Assembly (NCBI GenBank): GCA_900313615.1
Contig: OMRP01000002.1
Coordinates: 310,001 to 374,000, forward strand
Origin: an uncultured Prevotellaceae bacterium
GTDB lineage: Bacteria; Bacteroidota; Bacteroidia; Bacteroidales; Bacteroidaceae
Length of the DNA stretch: 64,000 bases
Reading direction: 5' to 3'
The notes beneath the pieces are model-generated. The model saw only the letters and a program-made list of their open reading frames with translations. It was not told the origin of the DNA and ran no database searches. Below, piece by piece: positions 1-8,478 of this stretch. Numbering within the stretch: position 1 is the first letter of the stretch; each line of letters opens with the position of its first letter. The translations under genes were made by a program, and so were the position numbers.

Positions 1-61
1 TAAATCATTATCACGGAATTACGAAAAGATGAAATTACCAAAGAAAAATTATCTCCAAAAA

Positions 62-92
62 TTTGCTCGCTCAACAAAAAGCATTAACTTTG
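62..92 (+). promoter_or_regulatory. Promoter, TTTG-N19-TAACTTTG
   Basis: TTTG at 62-65 and TAACTTTG at 85-92 are 19 nt apart, matching the Bacteroidetes housekeeping promoter. A second promoter (174-204) serves the next protein gene, so this one probably drives a short untranslated RNA ending at the hairpin near 118-164. Confidence 0.5.
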
Positions 93-97
93 CATTG

Positions 98-165
98 CGA
101 AACTTTAGCAATTGCACGAGGCATCCGTAGGCGAGCGAGCTGATCGGGTGTCTCACTATTTTTTG
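98..165 (+). ncRNA. Candidate small RNA ending in an intrinsic terminator
   Basis: Between the promoter at 62-92 and the next promoter at 174-204 there is no plausible ORF. A 10-bp stem (118-127 with 145-154, two G-U pairs) is followed four bases later by six T (159-164), as expected of an intrinsic terminator. Initiation a few bases after 92 would give a transcript of about 65-70 nt. I do not recognise it as 6S, tmRNA or SRP RNA. It could instead be the 3' end of something starting outside the window. Confidence 0.35.
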
Positions 166-173
166 CCCAATCT

Positions 174-204
174 TTTGCACTTTAGAAATTATTGTTTATT
201 TTTG
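174..204 (+). promoter_or_regulatory. Promoter of the Sel1-repeat gene
   Basis: TTTG at 174-177 and TATTTTTG at 197-204 are 19 nt apart. A start near 210 leaves a leader of about 50 nt before the ATG at 264. Confidence 0.6.
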
Positions 205-263
205 CAACAGCAATCATTCATTTAACCTTCGGAAGTAAAAAGGAAAGTAAAAAATATCTCATC

Positions 264-1193
264 ATGAAAAAAATCCATCAAATCATCATCATGGCGGTGG
301 CACTTATGCTGTCTACGCCCATACAAGCCCAGGAATCTGGCGATAACCCCGAGGACTTGGCTATCCAGCAACTGCGGCAGCAAGCTGAATCCGGCGATGC
401 CATCTCACAGTTTAACCTTGGCAACCGCTACCATGACGGCAGTGGTGTGAAACAGAGTTACAAAGAAGCGGTAAAATGGTATGAGAAAGCGGCCGAACAG
501 GGACTGATGTACGCCCAATATAATTTGGGTGTCAGTTATCAGAACGGACAAGGAGTGAAACAGAATTTCACCAAGGCGGCAGAATATTTCCGTATGGCTG
601 CCGACCAGGGTTATCCCAATGCCATGCTCAACCTGGGAAATGCCTATTTCGCAGGACAGGGAGTGAAGCAAGATCTTGACCAAGCCACATACTGGTATAC
701 CAAAGCCTCGGAGAACGGCATTCTCAGCGGCACACTGAACCTAGCTAACGCCTATTACCGTGGACAGGGTGTGGAGCAAAACTTCACACGCGCTTTCCGC
801 CTGTATCAGGTATGCGCCGCACAAGACCACCCCATGGCTCTGCTGATGTTGGGCAACTGCTACGAGAAAGGAACAGGTGTAGACGTTGACTATGAGCAGG
901 CATTGAACTACTACAACAAGGCGGCAGCTCTCGGACAGACATCGGCATACAACAATCTGGGACGGATGTATGCGGAAGGAAAAGGTGTGGAGACCGACTA
1001 CCAGAAAGCATTGGAACTTTATACCATCGCCCGTGAAAGTGGTAATGTGGAAGCCATCTATAATATTGCCGCTTTGTATTACGACGGTCTTGGTGTTCCC
1101 AAAGACCGCAAGATGGCAAAGCAACTGATGAAAGAAGCTGCCAAGAAAGGATTATATAGCGCTCAGTATTTCTTAGACAACAATAAGTTCTAA
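264..1193 (+). CDS. Secreted Sel1-repeat (SLR/TPR-like) protein
   Basis: A 309-residue exported protein. Residues 1-23 form a signal peptide ending in IQAQ. The rest is about seven consecutive 36-residue Sel1 repeats with the hallmark A..G...A..NLG..Y..G.GV pattern (for example GNRYHDGSGVKQ and GNAYFAGQGVKQ). Sel1 repeats form an alpha-solenoid used as a protein-binding scaffold; no catalytic residues are visible, and the partner is unknown. The ATG at 264 is preferred over an upstream in-frame start at 192 because only it puts the signal peptide at the N-terminus and leaves room for the promoter ending at 204. A terminator follows at 1216-1255, so it is probably monocistronic. Confidence 0.85.
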   Translation: MKKIHQIIIMAVALMLSTPIQAQESGDNPEDLAIQQLRQQAESGDAISQFNLGNRYHDGSGVKQSYKEAVKWYEKAAEQGLMYAQYNLGVSYQNGQGVKQNFTKAAEYFRMAADQGYPNAMLNLGNAYFAGQGVKQDLDQATYWYTKASENGILSGTLNLANAYYRGQGVEQNFTRAFRLYQVCAAQDHPMALLMLGNCYEKGTGVDVDYEQALNYYNKAAALGQTSAYNNLGRMYAEGKGVETDYQKALELYTIARESGNVEAIYNIAALYYDGLGVPKDRKMAKQLMKEAAKKGLYSAQYFLDNNKF

Positions 1194-1215
1194 GTACATT
1201 TGGAAATGCCCCAAT

Positions 1216-1258
1216 CAACCACTGCCCGAGGGGAAAAACCCCTCGGCAATGGTTGGTT
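1216..1258 (+). terminator. Hairpin after the Sel1-repeat gene
   Basis: Arms 1216-1233 and 1239-1255 pair around an AAAAA loop, with a GC-rich core (GAGGGG/CCCCTC) and one small bulge. The T-run is short (TTTC), so termination may be partial. Confidence 0.55.
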
Positions 1259-1323
1259 TCATGTATTCCGAGACCAACCCAAAAGACACATTCTAACTAC
1301 TATTATACCAAAAAACAAACAAC

Positions 1324-3423
1324 ATGAGAAAAACGTTTTACCTATTACTTTTCACCACTTTACTGCTGAGTGGAAAGGTGCAGGCAGCCACATTGTGGAG
1401 TGGCAATGAGCCCATCGACTGGAACACAGGCAAGTCGGTGGGTATCGATGCCTCGTCATTCGGCACACTCGACATTGCTGACCGCATCGTGTTCAACATC
1501 CAATTCACCGGCCAGACCGACTGGCCACAAGTTTCCATCGTTACCGGTTCTTGGAAGAATATCCCCGGTGCTGGCAACACAGGCATCGCCCAAGGCGTCA
1601 CACAAGTATCATACACAGTGACGAACGACATGCTCACGGCACTGACCGAAGAAGGAATGCTCGTCACTGGTTGCGGCTATACGCTACTAAGCGTAGAGAC
1701 AGAGCAGGGACCAGGTGCCGCAGGCTACGAGAACGCCATCTGGATAGGCGAGACAGTACTGCCCACCGATTGGAGTGGCTACTTGACCATTCCATCCATC
1801 AGTTTTTCGAAAACAGAAGTGGGCGACATCATGCGTATCCGTTACAAAGACGTGAAACCGGGCGCCCAGGTGTTGCCGAAAAACAGTTCATGGGGAGAGT
1901 TGCCCGATGCACCAGGCAAACAGGCCGATGGTGTGTATGTCGACTATGAGGTGACAGCCGCCATGTTGGCTTCACTAAAGGCAGGAGGTGCCATCATCCA
2001 AGGTGTAGGTGTGACGCTGACAAGCGTCGACATCATCGCACAACAGACCGGCGACAAAGTGACCGCCACGGTACCTGTCACCCATAACTGGTGCTGGAAC
2101 CAAGACGAAACGCCTTCGCTGCGTGTCCAACTGCAAAACCCTATGGAGACCGACCAGACGGTGAATGTGCTGGTGACGGTGACTACCGACAAATTGGTTT
2201 CCGTGGGTAACATCATGCAAGAGGTGAACATCGCCGCCAAGGGCATGGCCTATGCCGATGTGCCCCTAAGTGTCATCGACGCTCCAGGTTTCTACCGATG
2301 CACGGTGCTCATGGGCGGTGATATGATCAGGGCTTTCAACATAGGCTATGCACCCGAGCAGGTGGTGTCGGCTCCCGACATGCAAGACGACTTCGCCTCA
2401 TTTTGGCAGACGGCACGCACAGAACTCGACGCCGTGGCCCCCCAATATACCCTGACAAAGATAGATGCCAAGAGCACCGCCAAGCGCAATGTCTACCTGG
2501 TAGAGATGAAGACTTCACCCGACCAAACCGGCAGCGACATCACCATACGCGGCTACTATGCTGAGCCCACGGCAGCAGGCACCTACCCTGCCATCATACA
2601 CTACCAAGGATATGATGGCGGCACGGATGCCCCATGGTGCATGGGTGGTGACGACAATCCCGAATGGTGTGAGTTCATACTCTCTACACGTGGACAGGTG
2701 GTGAACAATCGCCCACCATATACCAATGCCTACGGCGATTGGTTCGCTTTCGGCTTCGACAGCGAGAACCATTACTATTACAGGGGCGCCTTCATGGATG
2801 CCGTGCGCGCCATCGACTTCATGTGCTCACGCGAAAAAGTGCAAACACAGAACATTTTCGCCGAAGGAGCCAGCCAAGGCGGAGCGCTGACACTGGCAGC
2901 GGCAGCCCTTGACGACCGTCTGAATGCCATAGCGCCAGCAATACCTTTCCTCGGCGACTACCCTGACTATTTCGAGATTGCTTCATGGCCGGGAAACGTG
3001 GCTTTCCAACAACGTAACAAATTGGGTTGGACCGATGAACAGATGTACCGAATGCTGTCCTATTTCGACACAAAGAACTTGGCTACGATGATTACCTGCC
3101 CAGTAACGATGAACTTCTCGCTCCAAGATAACGTCTGTCCACCACATACAAACGTGGCGCCTTACAACAACCTCGCATCAACGGAGAAAGAATACAGTGT
3201 GAACGCCACATTGGGACACCAGACAAGCAGTGGTTGGTGGAGCCACTTCATGCAGTTCTTCCGCGACCACATGCGCAGCACCGAAAGCATCAGCGACCTA
3301 CGTTCAGACGAATCCACCACTACTGACCACATTTACAATCTCCAGGGCCAATTCGTGGGCACCAACGATGCCACCCTACCCCGAGGCATCTACGTAGTAA
3401 AAGGAAAGAAAGTTGTTCACTAA
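1324..3423 (+). CDS. Secreted CE7-type (AXE1) carbohydrate esterase with two N-terminal repeat modules
   Basis: A 699-residue secreted protein with a signal peptide ending near residue 21 (KVQA). Residues about 22-240 hold two similar modules of roughly 100 residues, each opening with W-x-G and a W-N/S pair and closing near a GxGxTLxSV motif; I infer beta-sandwich or carbohydrate-binding domains. A linker domain follows. From about residue 350 an acetyl-xylan esterase/cephalosporin-C deacetylase (CE7) domain is recognisable: HYQGYDGG, the nucleophile motif GASQGG with Ser about 517, an Asp in LQDNVCPP and a His in LGHQ complete a catalytic triad. The last 30 residues (IYNLQGQF...GIYVVKGKKV) resemble short type IX secretion tails. 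The expected reaction is removal of acetyl groups from xylan-type oligosaccharides, in keeping with the GH43 enzyme downstream. Confidence 0.8.
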   Translation: MRKTFYLLLFTTLLLSGKVQAATLWSGNEPIDWNTGKSVGIDASSFGTLDIADRIVFNIQFTGQTDWPQVSIVTGSWKNIPGAGNTGIAQGVTQVSYTVTNDMLTALTEEGMLVTGCGYTLLSVETEQGPGAAGYENAIWIGETVLPTDWSGYLTIPSISFSKTEVGDIMRIRYKDVKPGAQVLPKNSSWGELPDAPGKQADGVYVDYEVTAAMLASLKAGGAIIQGVGVTLTSVDIIAQQTGDKVTATVPVTHNWCWNQDETPSLRVQLQNPMETDQTVNVLVTVTTDKLVSVGNIMQEVNIAAKGMAYADVPLSVIDAPGFYRCTVLMGGDMIRAFNIGYAPEQVVSAPDMQDDFASFWQTARTELDAVAPQYTLTKIDAKSTAKRNVYLVEMKTSPDQTGSDITIRGYYAEPTAAGTYPAIIHYQGYDGGTDAPWCMGGDDNPEWCEFILSTRGQVVNNRPPYTNAYGDWFAFGFDSENHYYYRGAFMDAVRAIDFMCSREKVQTQNIFAEGASQGGALTLAAAALDDRLNAIAPAIPFLGDYPDYFEIASWPGNVAFQQRNKLGWTDEQMYRMLSYFDTKNLATMITCPVTMNFSLQDNVCPPHTNVAPYNNLASTEKEYSVNATLGHQTSSGWWSHFMQFFRDHMRSTESISDLRSDESTTTDHIYNLQGQFVGTNDATLPRGIYVVKGKKVVH

Positions 3424-3462
3424 TAGTATTTTACAATCTCATCATCTAAAAACTTAAAACAC

Positions 3463-3963
3463 ATGAAAAAAATCCTATCCATCACCCTATCGTTGTTGGG
3501 AGCTTTGATCCTCACCACCAACTTGTCAAGTTGTGGAGAACAGGCCCAGTTAGACAAGGCCATCGCCAAATACAATGCCAAGATGCCACAGAATGCCGGC
3601 GGCGGACTGACCATCCAACAATTGACTCTCTCGGACACACAGATGGTATACGAGTGTGAACAAAGCGAGGAACAAGACTCTATCGCTTTCATGCGCGAGC
3701 ACCAAGAGAACTTCAAAAACGGCGTGGTTCAGAACCTGGTACGTAATGTGAACAATGAGGGATTCCGCGAATTGATTCAGATGCTTGTCAGCTCCAACCG
3801 TTCGCTAGCCTATAGCATCAAAGGTGCCAAGACTGGTGAGACACTGGACATCATCGTGAGCAATGCCGAGTTGAGTGATATCCTCTCCGGAAAAATTACC
3901 GCCACACCAGCACCTACCGACAGCACAGCCGTAGCACCAGCTGACAGCACCGCCAAAGAATGA
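3463..3963 (+). CDS. Small lipoprotein of unknown function
   Basis: A 166-residue protein with a lipoprotein signal (hydrophobic stretch then LSSCGE, Cys about 24). The mature part starts with a charged, probably helical segment and ends in a low-complexity Ala/Pro/Thr/Asp tail. I do not recognise a catalytic motif. The stop overlaps the start of the next gene by four bases, so the two are very probably co-translated; since that neighbour looks like a peptidoglycan-peptidase relative, a cell-wall role is a reasonable guess, not a finding. Confidence 0.7.
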   Translation: MKKILSITLSLLGALILTTNLSSCGEQAQLDKAIAKYNAKMPQNAGGGLTIQQLTLSDTQMVYECEQSEEQDSIAFMREHQENFKNGVVQNLVRNVNNEGFRELIQMLVSSNRSLAYSIKGAKTGETLDIIVSNAELSDILSGKITATPAPTDSTAVAPADSTAKE

Positions 3964-4595
3964 TGTCAAGAGATAATAGGCAGTTGAAACGGCTGACGTC
4001 TTTATCCATACTGCTCTTTCTACTGTGTGCCTGCCACCGCGGCAGCATAAACGTGCCGGAAAGTTTTCCATTCACCCTGGCCGACGTGAATAGCGTGCAG
4101 TTGAAGGCGGCACAGCAGTATGGACTGTCACACACCCTGAAGAGTCGAGAGCAACTCGACAGGGTGAGTGACCGTCTAGTACGTATTACCAACTGTCCTT
4201 ACTACCGCATAGACCGACTGACACATTCCGTGCCCTACCTCACCCGTGGTGCCAGTGATTTGCTGGAAACCATTGGTCGCGATTTCCAAAAGTCGCTCAA
4301 GAAACACAAGCTGGGCACCTACCGCATCATTGTCACTTCAGTGTTGCGCACTGAAGAGGATGTACGCCGACTGATGAAAAAGAACAACAATGCCGTGAAG
4401 AAGTCGACGCACCAATACGCCACCACTTTCGATATCACATACAGCCGCTTCGACCACATCAATGGCACACAAGCTACACAGAAGCAACTGAAATATCTCT
4501 TAGGCGAGGTGCTCAGCGAACTCCGCAACAAAGGTCGCTGCTATGTGATGTACGAGCGGCAACAGTCCTGTTTCCACATCACCAGTCGCCGATGA
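3960..4595 (+). CDS. DUF5715-type lipoprotein with M15/VanY-like zinc site
   Basis: A 211-residue protein with a hydrophobic N-terminus and a lipobox-like LLCACH (Cys about 25). The C-terminal half carries the layout of LAS/M15 metallopeptidases such as VanY: a basic/Ser segment SVLRT, then S-T-H-Q-Y-x-x-x-F-D with His151 and Asp158 as candidate zinc ligands, and a late His206 in CFHIT. M15 enzymes cut D-Ala-D-Ala or similar bonds in peptidoglycan. The usual Gly of H-x-x-G is replaced by Ala, so activity is likely but not certain. It overlaps the preceding lipoprotein gene by ATGA coupling. Confidence 0.7.
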   Translation: MMSRDNRQLKRLTSLSILLFLLCACHRGSINVPESFPFTLADVNSVQLKAAQQYGLSHTLKSREQLDRVSDRLVRITNCPYYRIDRLTHSVPYLTRGASDLLETIGRDFQKSLKKHKLGTYRIIVTSVLRTEEDVRRLMKKNNNAVKKSTHQYATTFDITYSRFDHINGTQATQKQLKYLLGEVLSELRNKGRCYVMYERQQSCFHITSRR

Positions 4596-4648
4596 TGATT
4601 CGACAAAGGAACAATAGTTTTTTGGCAAAAGAACGAAAGAACATATTA

Positions 4649-4691
4649 ACGAGTGACGGGGAGCACCATTTGGTAGCTCCCCGTCGCTCGT
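4649..4691. terminator. Strong hairpin between convergent genes
   Basis: Arms 4649-4664 and 4676-4691 pair over 16 positions with one G-U pair, GC-rich throughout. It lies between the DUF5715 gene (plus) and the permease gene (minus) and can serve both. Confidence 0.7.
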
Positions 4692-4707
4692 AGTATATAC
4701 ATCATAC

Positions 4708-5382
4708 CTAGTTCCTTGTGCGAAGCATCAACAAAGCGACCACGCCCGCAAGGACGTTGGCAACAAAGGAGGCTGCTATCAGCAATAAAATAACGATTAG
4801 ACCGAGAAGGGGCGAAACACCCCCCAACAGCATGCCGGCATATAGCATCGGCATGACCATCACCATGGGTTGAGCCATTGATCTTATCTGAGGCAACAAA
4901 CTCTCACGCCATGACTTGCAGGAACTATGAGTACCAGGACTATGCAGGCTACGCTGGTAGTTCACCATTGTCTGAATCATCGATGCCGTCATACAAGCCA
5001 TCAACACTGAATACACAGTCAGAAAGACACTAATGGGCAGACACAGCATCGCACTGCCTCCTACCACGATACTGCCCACCAACATCGCAGCACTTACGGG
5101 CCGCAGCATCTTTTTCCACAAAGACTGTACAGGATACAAGACCCAGCAGATTGACAAAAACAGTACCAACAGGAACCAGAGCATATAGGCCCACCAGGCA
5201 TTGGTCTGATAGACCAGCCACACGACAGCAACTACGACTGCCATCTGCACCACCGTCGCTCCAAAGATGACCAACATTCGCCGCAGCATCTGTCTGTCGA
5301 TGAAGGCAAGCGCAATCGATGCTACAAGAACCAAACACGCTACCAGGACTGCTCCCCAAAAAGAAATCTCAGACACAAACAT
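4708..5382 (-). CDS. FetB-type (UPF0014) ABC transporter permease
   Basis: A 224-residue integral membrane protein with about seven hydrophobic helices. The family signatures are the cytoplasmic Arg-rich turn RQMLRRMLVIFGATVVQM near residues 30-50 and the late motif LLPQIRSMAQP...LYAGMLLGGVSPL. UPF0014 proteins pair with an ATPase (FetA in E. coli, linked to iron export). No ATPase gene is adjacent, so the partner must be elsewhere or the protein works differently. It has its own promoter at 5431-5461 and is convergent with the DUF5715 gene. Confidence 0.75.
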   Translation of the reverse strand: MFVSEISFWGAVLVACLVLVASIALAFIDRQMLRRMLVIFGATVVQMAVVVAVVWLVYQTNAWWAYMLWFLLVLFLSICWVLYPVQSLWKKMLRPVSAAMLVGSIVVGGSAMLCLPISVFLTVYSVLMACMTASMIQTMVNYQRSLHSPGTHSSCKSWRESLLPQIRSMAQPMVMVMPMLYAGMLLGGVSPLLGLIVILLLIAASFVANVLAGVVALLMLRTRN

Positions 5383-5430
5383 ATATTGACTGTTGTTTTC
5401 TAATAGATATACGATATTATACTAAGATTA

Positions 5431-5461
5431 CAAATATATACAAAATAAAAAGGCAACGCAA
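5431..5461 (-). promoter_or_regulatory. Promoter of the FetB-type permease gene
   Basis: On the minus strand TATATTTG (complement of 5431-5438) is preceded, 19 nt upstream, by TTGC (5458-5461), close to the TTTG consensus. Confidence 0.5.
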
Positions 5462-5616
5462 CTTTTTGATTATCTTTTTTAATTTGACGCCATAAACAAC
5501 TGAAATACAAAACAATAATAAGCACGCACCTATTCAAATAGTTCCAATGAGCCTTTGCTGTTACATCATAAAAAAAAGATGCAACAAATAACGGACAATA
5601 TATCATGGTTTTTCCC

Positions 5617-5624
5617 TATTTTTG
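5617..5624 (+). promoter_or_regulatory. -7 box TATTTTTG upstream of the GH43 gene
   Basis: TATTTTTG lies 32 nt before the ATG at 5657. No clear TTTG is seen 19-21 nt upstream, so the promoter may need an activator. Confidence 0.45.
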
Positions 5625-5656
5625 CACATTATTTAAGGAAAAACAAACGAATCGTC

Positions 5657-8374
5657 ATGAAGAAATACCTACTATTGACCCTTTTGGGACTTATCGCCTC
5701 ATTTCAGGCCAAAGCACAGAACCCTTTTGTACAGACATGGTGTACGAGTGACCCGGCACCCTTGGTGCATGACGGCACGATGTATGTTTATACCGGCCAT
5801 GACGAAGATGGTGCCGACTTCTTCTGGATGCAGGAATGGCGCGTGTATTCGACACAAGACATGGTGAACTGGACTGACCATGGTTCGCCCCTGGCATTGG
5901 AGAGTTTTTCATGGGCCGACGACCGTGCATGGGCCAGCCAATGTGTTGAGCGCGACGGTCATTTCTTCTGGTACATTTGTGCTCACTCAAAGTTGTCGAA
6001 TGGCATGGCCATTGGCGTAGCCGTGGGTGACTCACCCACAGGGCCGTTCCGTGATGCGCTGGGCAAACCGCTGTTTGAAAACGGCAGTTGGGATCATATC
6101 GACCCGACAGTACTCATCGACGACGATGGCCAAGCATGGCTCATGTGGGGCAATCCACGCGTCTATTACCTCAAGCTCAACCGAGACATGATTTCCTATG
6201 AGGGTGAGGTGGGCATGCTGCCTATGACTGAAGAAGCCTTTGGATCGCCCGCCATGAACGAACGAGTACAAGGCAAGCAATACAAAGACAGCTACGTGGA
6301 AGGACCATGGCTGACCAAACGCAATGGCAAATACCAGCTGCTCTATGCTGCAGGTGGCATACCCGAACATATCTCCTACAGCACGGCGCCATCACCTACT
6401 GGTCCGTGGACCTATGCAGGTCAGATCATGCCACAGGTGGAGACCGGTTCTTTCACCAACCACTGTGGTGTAGCCGATTACAAGGGACATAGTTATTTCT
6501 TCTACCATACAGGCAAGTTGCCAGGCGGTGGAGGTTTTGGCCGTAGCGTGGCTGTGGAGGAATTCAAATATAATGCCGATGGCTCCTTCCCGACCATCAT
6601 GCCCACAGACGAGGGTGTGAAACCCATAGGCTCTTTCTCACCCTATCGCCGTGTAGAAGCTGAAACGATGGCTTTCTCAAAAGGTATCAAGACCGAGCAG
6701 AACAAAGAAGCCGGTGTCTATGTCACCGACATACACAATGGCGACTATATCAAGTTGCAAAACGTAGACTTCGGCAATAAGGTGCCGCGTACCTTCACCG
6801 CGAAGGTGGCATCAGGCTTGCGCGGTGGTGCAATCGAGGTGCGCATCGACAGTCTGGGAGGCCAGCAGTTGGTGCGACTCGAAGTGCCAGGCACAGGCGG
6901 ATGGGAAGCATGGCAGACGCTGACAGCCGACCTGACTGCCATCGCCACAGGTGTCCATGACCTCTATTTCGTATTCACAGGACGGAAAGGCCCGAAACTG
7001 TTCAACTTCGACTGGTGGGAGATGCGCGGATTGGAACAATGCAACATGCCACTGTTCCAAACGAAATTCACCGCCGACCCCTCGCCACTCATCGTAGGCG
7101 ACACACTGTTCCTTTACACCTCACACGACTCCTCTCCCGAAGACATCACCGACCCCAATGAACGTAGTTCTGCAGGATTCTTCATGTACGACTGGCTGTT
7201 ATGGTCAACCACCGACATGGTGAACTGGACGGAGCATGGTGCCGTGGCATCGCTGAAAGACTTTTCATGGCGCAGCCGCGAAAATGGCGCATGGGCCATA
7301 CAGTGTGTTGAGCGCAATGGTAAATATTACCTCTATGCCCCACTTCATGGCCATGGCATCGGCGTGCTGGTAGCCGATACGCCCTATGGTCCGTTCCGTG
7401 ACCCACTGGGCAAGCCTCTAGTGTGGCAACAGGAGCATTGGGAGGATATCGACCCAACGGTGTTTGTTGACGATGATGGACAGGCATACATGTACTGGGG
7501 CAACCCCAACACCTATTACGTGCGACTCAACGAAGACATGATTTCGACGAAGGGTGACATCGTGAAACTCGACTACCATATCGATCACTACCAAGAAGGG
7601 CCTTGGTTCTACAAACGCAATGGCAAATACTATTTGGGCTATGCCACCACCTGCTGTCCAGAGGCTTTGGGCTATGCCATGAGCGACAGCCCCACGGGAC
7701 CTTGGAAGAGCAAGGGCTACATCATGAAACCCACACAGCGCGACCGTGGCAACCATCCCGGCATCACCGACTACAAAGGGCATTCCTATATCTTCGGTCA
7801 GAACTACGACCTGATGCACCTGGAGACATTCATTCACCATGAGCGCCGTTCCGTGTCGGTAGCAGAAATCACCTATCAGCCCGATGGAACCATCGCTGAA
7901 GTTCCTTACTGGCTCGACCAGAATCCCATCAAGCAATTAGGCAGCCTCAACCCCTACTCACGCGTGGAGGCTGAGACAATGGCGTGGGGCTTCGGCCTAA
8001 AATCAGCCAAGATGGGCATCCCGAACACCGGTGTGGTGGCTGATATGCCTGCTTCCGTCGGTTATAAAAATATGTATGTGACCCATATCGACGATGGTGA
8101 ATATATCCGTCTGCGCGGTGTTGACTTTGGTGGCAAGGGAGCCAAACAGTTTGCCATCACGGCAGCGGCACAAGGATCATGCACCATCACCCTCCATCTC
8201 GATGGCATCGACGGACCTGTAATTGGCACTGTTGCCATATCTTCAACAGGCTCTTTGGAAAAATACCGCGAGTTCACCACCAAGGTGAAGAACGCTATGG
8301 GCAAACACGACCTTTACATCTGCTTCGACAAGGCGCAAGGCGACATCCGTCTGGACTGGTGGAAGTTTAAATGA
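5657..8374 (+). CDS. Secreted double GH43-CBM6 glycoside hydrolase
   Basis: A 905-residue protein built as signal peptide - GH43 - CBM6 - GH43 - CBM6. The signal peptide ends in AKAQ at residue 21. The first five-bladed GH43 domain has all three acidic residues in context: DPAP (base, Asp32), HIDPTV (pKa modulator) and YVEGPW (acid). The second repeats them as DPSP, DIDPTV and YQEGPW. Each is followed by a CBM6-like module opening with [LF]xPYxRVEAETMA. GH43 enzymes remove arabinofuranosyl or xylosyl units; the fused pair suggests two cuts on arabinoxylan side chains. The ATG at 5657 is chosen because an upstream in-frame start would bury the signal peptide. An esterase gene follows 104 nt downstream. 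Confidence 0.88.
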   Translation: MKKYLLLTLLGLIASFQAKAQNPFVQTWCTSDPAPLVHDGTMYVYTGHDEDGADFFWMQEWRVYSTQDMVNWTDHGSPLALESFSWADDRAWASQCVERDGHFFWYICAHSKLSNGMAIGVAVGDSPTGPFRDALGKPLFENGSWDHIDPTVLIDDDGQAWLMWGNPRVYYLKLNRDMISYEGEVGMLPMTEEAFGSPAMNERVQGKQYKDSYVEGPWLTKRNGKYQLLYAAGGIPEHISYSTAPSPTGPWTYAGQIMPQVETGSFTNHCGVADYKGHSYFFYHTGKLPGGGGFGRSVAVEEFKYNADGSFPTIMPTDEGVKPIGSFSPYRRVEAETMAFSKGIKTEQNKEAGVYVTDIHNGDYIKLQNVDFGNKVPRTFTAKVASGLRGGAIEVRIDSLGGQQLVRLEVPGTGGWEAWQTLTADLTAIATGVHDLYFVFTGRKGPKLFNFDWWEMRGLEQCNMPLFQTKFTADPSPLIVGDTLFLYTSHDSSPEDITDPNERSSAGFFMYDWLLWSTTDMVNWTEHGAVASLKDFSWRSRENGAWAIQCVERNGKYYLYAPLHGHGIGVLVADTPYGPFRDPLGKPLVWQQEHWEDIDPTVFVDDDGQAYMYWGNPNTYYVRLNEDMISTKGDIVKLDYHIDHYQEGPWFYKRNGKYYLGYATTCCPEALGYAMSDSPTGPWKSKGYIMKPTQRDRGNHPGITDYKGHSYIFGQNYDLMHLETFIHHERRSVSVAEITYQPDGTIAEVPYWLDQNPIKQLGSLNPYSRVEAETMAWGFGLKSAKMGIPNTGVVADMPASVGYKNMYVTHIDDGEYIRLRGVDFGGKGAKQFAITAAAQGSCTITLHLDGIDGPVIGTVAISSTGSLEKYREFTTKVKNAMGKHDLYICFDKAQGDIRLDWWKFK

Positions 8375-8381
8375 GGTGCAC

Positions 8382-8408
8382 GGAGCAAGGGGCAAGGGGC
8401 AAGAGATT
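8382..8408 (+). repeat. Heptamer array (GGRGCAA)3 + GAGATT
   Basis: Three exact-period 7-mers GGAGCAA, GGGGCAA, GGGGCAA followed by GAGATT, seven bases after the GH43 stop codon. The same unit and the same closing hexamer occur at 29156-29189, and inside rsmI and ricT. Confidence 0.85.
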
Positions 8409-8431
8409 AGACCAGTGGTAATAGTCGCTGA

Positions 8432-8478
8432 AATAATCGTTATAACGTAATAACGACATAACTATAAAATAACAACTA
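8432..8478 (+). repeat. Degenerate 8-mer array before the esterase start
   Basis: Successive 8-nt blocks of the type NNATAACG (8432-8463), decaying toward the ATG at 8479. The period is visible but units vary, so this is weaker than the other arrays. Confidence 0.4.
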
